Source: Flavobacteriales bacterium (GTDB taxonomy: Bacteria > Bacteroidota > Bacteroidia > Flavobacteriales > JADGDT01). Taken from it: DNA of 7,050 nucleotides. The DNA lies in NCBI GenBank assembly GCA_023145275.1, contig JAGLEB010000163.1, positions 1 to 7,050 on the forward strand. The letters are read 5' to 3'. The notes beneath the pieces are model-generated. The model was given only the letters and a program-made list of their open reading frames with translations. It did no database searches and had not been told where the DNA came from. Position 1 is the stretch's first letter. Each line of letters opens with the position of its first letter. Below are positions 5,529 to 7,050 of the stretch, in pieces. Both the position numbers and the translations under genes were made by a program.

Positions 5529-6977
5529 ATGGAGGAATTATATACATACGTCTTAAAATCAAGTGCGGTTTTAACAATTTTCTTTATAGTATATTTCTTA
5601 CTATTGAAAAAAGAGACATTTGTAAAGTTCAACAGACATTTCTTGATTATTGGAATAATATCAGCATTTGCACTCCCCTTTATAAAGGTTACGAAGATTG
5701 TTATCGTAAATAATCAAACTGATATATTCAATATTGCAAATATATTGAACTCAAGCATTAACGAAAATATTGCTAGTGCTAACACATATAATTCAGAAAA
5801 ATTATTCATAATTCTGATGTTTACTTACATACTTATTGCTTTATTATTTTTAGGAAGAATTATCGTAAACATTATTTCTTTTTACAGGTTTATAAAACCT
5901 TTCAACAAAGAATTTCACGAAAAATATATCTATGTAGAAACAGATATAGAAAATCTTCCATTTTCTTTTATGAACTATATTGTTTTCAATCCTAATAACT
6001 TTTCAAAAAGCGAATTGGCCAATATCCTAAATCACGAAAAAGAACACTCTAAACAGAAACACAGTTACGACATTATACTTATAGAAATACTGAGGGCCTT
6101 TCAGTGGATAAACCCTATTGCATGGTTATACAAAAAAGAGCTAGTACAAAATTTAGAATTTTTGGCAGACTCCGAAGCTTACAATAAGCTAAGTAATCCT
6201 AGAGAATATCAACTTACCATGCTTAAATCAAACTCAAATGGGAAAAAACTATTAATCACAAATAATTTTTACGATACTCTAATCAAGAAAAGAATAAAAA
6301 AACTCAACAAAAAGAAGTCCAACTCTATGAAAGTATATAAATCTATCGCAGTAGTACCCATTTTGATCCTGTTTGTTCTTAATTTCAACACTGAAGTACT
6401 AGCTCAGACTTCCAATGACAATAATTCTGATGCAATAATGCAAGCAATAGACACTTCAAAAACTAAAAGCACGAATAAGCAGAGACTAAGCAATTCCTTC
6501 AATTTCAAAACTAATGTTCCAGATCCTCTATACGTTTTAGATGGAGAGATCATATCAAAGTTTAAGCTAAGTGAGATTGACAACAAAACAATAAAGTCTA
6601 TGAGAGTTCTCAAGGACAAACAAGCAACAGACAAATATGGAGGTAAAGCCTTGTATGGAGTTGTTGAAATATACGTAAACACCGAATATACAAAGCCAAA
6701 TATAGATACTGAAAATGTTGATAACACCTATAAAGTGGGGTTAAAAGCTGAAAATGTAAATGCTATTGAAAAAGGAGATTCATATTCTTTCAACAAGTCT
6801 GAAAATTCTCCAATAATTTATATCGATGGGAAAGTATATACTAAAAAGGAAATGGATAACATTAAACCAGACGACATAGAATCAATGTCGGTTTTTAAAG
6901 GAGATAAAGCCGTAGAGAGATATGGCGAAGCTGGAAGAGATGGAGTTATCGAGATTGTTTTAAAAAAGAAAAAATAA
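5529..6977 (+). CDS. BlaR1-like M56 membrane metallopeptidase with two C-terminal plug-like repeats
   Basis: A 482-residue inner-membrane sensor protease. Membrane segments lie at about 8-27, 37-57, 91-116 and 270-288. The cytoplasmic zinc-protease loop between the third and fourth carries HEKEH (169-173) and the third ligand Glu210 in NLEFLAD (208-214), with FQWINPIAWLYKK (191-203) between them as in Bacteroidota M56 proteins. The periplasmic part (about 293-482) has no penicillin-binding sensor domain. It holds a linker and two similar modules: 331-384 (YVLDGEI...SMRVLKDKQATDKYG...GVVEIYVN) and 427-477 (YIDGKVY...IESMSVFKGDKAVERYG...GVIEIVLK). Both resemble the end of SusC/TonB-receptor plug domains. 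The fourth membrane segment begins at Met267 and ends VLAQ, so it looks like a signal peptide. The gene starts one base after blaI and ends before a strong terminator. Role by analogy: senses a periplasmic state and triggers BlaI cleavage. The signal is unknown. Confidence 0.92.
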   Translation: MEELYTYVLKSSAVLTIFFIVYFLLLKKETFVKFNRHFLIIGIISAFALPFIKVTKIVIVNNQTDIFNIANILNSSINENIASANTYNSEKLFIILMFTYILIALLFLGRIIVNIISFYRFIKPFNKEFHEKYIYVETDIENLPFSFMNYIVFNPNNFSKSELANILNHEKEHSKQKHSYDIILIEILRAFQWINPIAWLYKKELVQNLEFLADSEAYNKLSNPREYQLTMLKSNSNGKKLLITNNFYDTLIKKRIKKLNKKKSNSMKVYKSIAVVPILILFVLNFNTEVLAQTSNDNNSDAIMQAIDTSKTKSTNKQRLSNSFNFKTNVPDPLYVLDGEIISKFKLSEIDNKTIKSMRVLKDKQATDKYGGKALYGVVEIYVNTEYTKPNIDTENVDNTYKVGLKAENVNAIEKGDSYSFNKSENSPIIYIDGKVYTKKEMDNIKPDDIESMSVFKGDKAVERYGEAGRDGVIEIVLKKKK

Positions 6978-6992
6978 TATGAATTTCTAATA

Positions 6993-7021
6993 TTATGGCC
7001 TCGTAAATAACGAGGCCATAA
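6993..7021. terminator. Strong hairpin ending the blaI-M56 operon
   Basis: TTATGGCCTCGT and ACGAGGCCATAA form a perfect 12-bp stem with a 5-nt AAATA loop, starting 15 bp after the M56 stop codon. GTTTATTAC follows, a weak T-tract. It sits between the operon and a probable convergent gene, so it likely works in both directions. Confidence 0.85.
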
Positions 7022-7029
7022 GTTTATTA

Positions 7030-7050
7030 CTAAAGTTTCGCACTTAAGAA
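7030..7050 (-). CDS. Possible C-terminal end of a convergent gene cut by the window edge
   Basis: On the minus strand the last bases read F-L-S-A-K-L then a TAG stop (7032-7030), just before the hairpin. The bidirectional-looking terminator makes a convergent gene ending here plausible. Six codons are too few to identify a product. Confidence 0.3.
   Translation of the reverse strand, partial: FLSAKL
7034..7050. repeat. Right copy of the 17-bp inverted repeat
   Basis: AGTTTCGCACTTAAGAA is the exact reverse complement of 109-125 and runs into the window edge, so its true length cannot be seen. Confidence 0.5.

Noticed and set aside
5444..5632. 62-residue minus-strand open frame across the blaI-M56 junction
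   Set aside because: Antisense to two well-supported genes; no recognisable domain.
6404..6727. 107-residue minus-strand open frame inside the M56 gene
   Set aside because: Antisense to the plug-like repeat region; the apparent hydrophobicity is a by-product of the sense codons.
5162..6977. A beta-lactam resistance operon
   Set aside because: No beta-lactamase or penicillin-binding protein gene is present, and the M56 protein lacks the penicillin-binding sensor domain.
1..7050. CRISPR array, tRNA, rRNA, insertion sequence or prophage genes
   Set aside because: No regularly spaced direct repeats, cloverleaf, rRNA-like stretch, transposase or phage gene was seen on either strand.

Overview
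The window looks like chromosomal DNA of a Bacteroidota bacterium, probably Flavobacteriia or a close relative. The DNA is AT-rich and no gene has a Shine-Dalgarno sequence before its start. One gene encodes a secreted protease with a type IX secretion (T9SS) C-terminal sorting domain, a system confined to this phylum. Promoter-like elements fit the Bacteroidota pattern (TTTG, about 19 bp, then TAnnTTTG). The ComEC-type protein also has the short, non-metallo-beta-lactamase C-terminus that I associate with this phylum.

Layout, left to right. (1) 99-2087, minus strand: a ComEC/Rec2 DNA-uptake channel. (2) 2088-2275: a divergent intergenic region with two inverted repeats and a 15-bp string identical to the core of the blaI promoter further right. 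(3) 2276-3064, plus: a short-chain dehydrogenase/reductase-like protein whose catalytic Tyr and Lys are replaced by Ser and Arg. (4) A convergent gap with a short hairpin at 3094-3113. (5) 3154-4794, minus: a secreted lysyl-endopeptidase-type serine protease with signal peptide, propeptide, trypsin-fold domain and T9SS sorting domain. (6) 4795-5161: a 367-bp divergent intergenic region with a candidate protease promoter, a cluster of palindromes and hairpins, and two tandem BlaI-type operators laid over a promoter. (7) 5162-5527 and 5529-6977, plus: a two-gene operon for a BlaI/MecI repressor and a BlaR1-like M56 membrane metallopeptidase, ended by a strong hairpin at 6993-7021. (8) 7030-7050: probably the last codons of a convergent minus-strand gene.

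The genes do not form one obvious pathway. The blaI-M56 pair is a self-contained signalling unit. By analogy with BlaR1/BlaI, the membrane protease senses something in the periplasm and causes the repressor to be cleaved, which frees the operators. It carries no penicillin-binding sensor domain. In that place are two repeats resembling the plug domain of SusC/TonB-dependent outer-membrane transporters, so its signal is unlikely to be simply a beta-lactam. This is the most interesting system in the window. The SDR-like gene, the Lys-C-type protease and comEC look like independent neighbours, although the motif shared by the comEC upstream region and the blaI promoter raises the possibility of a small regulon.
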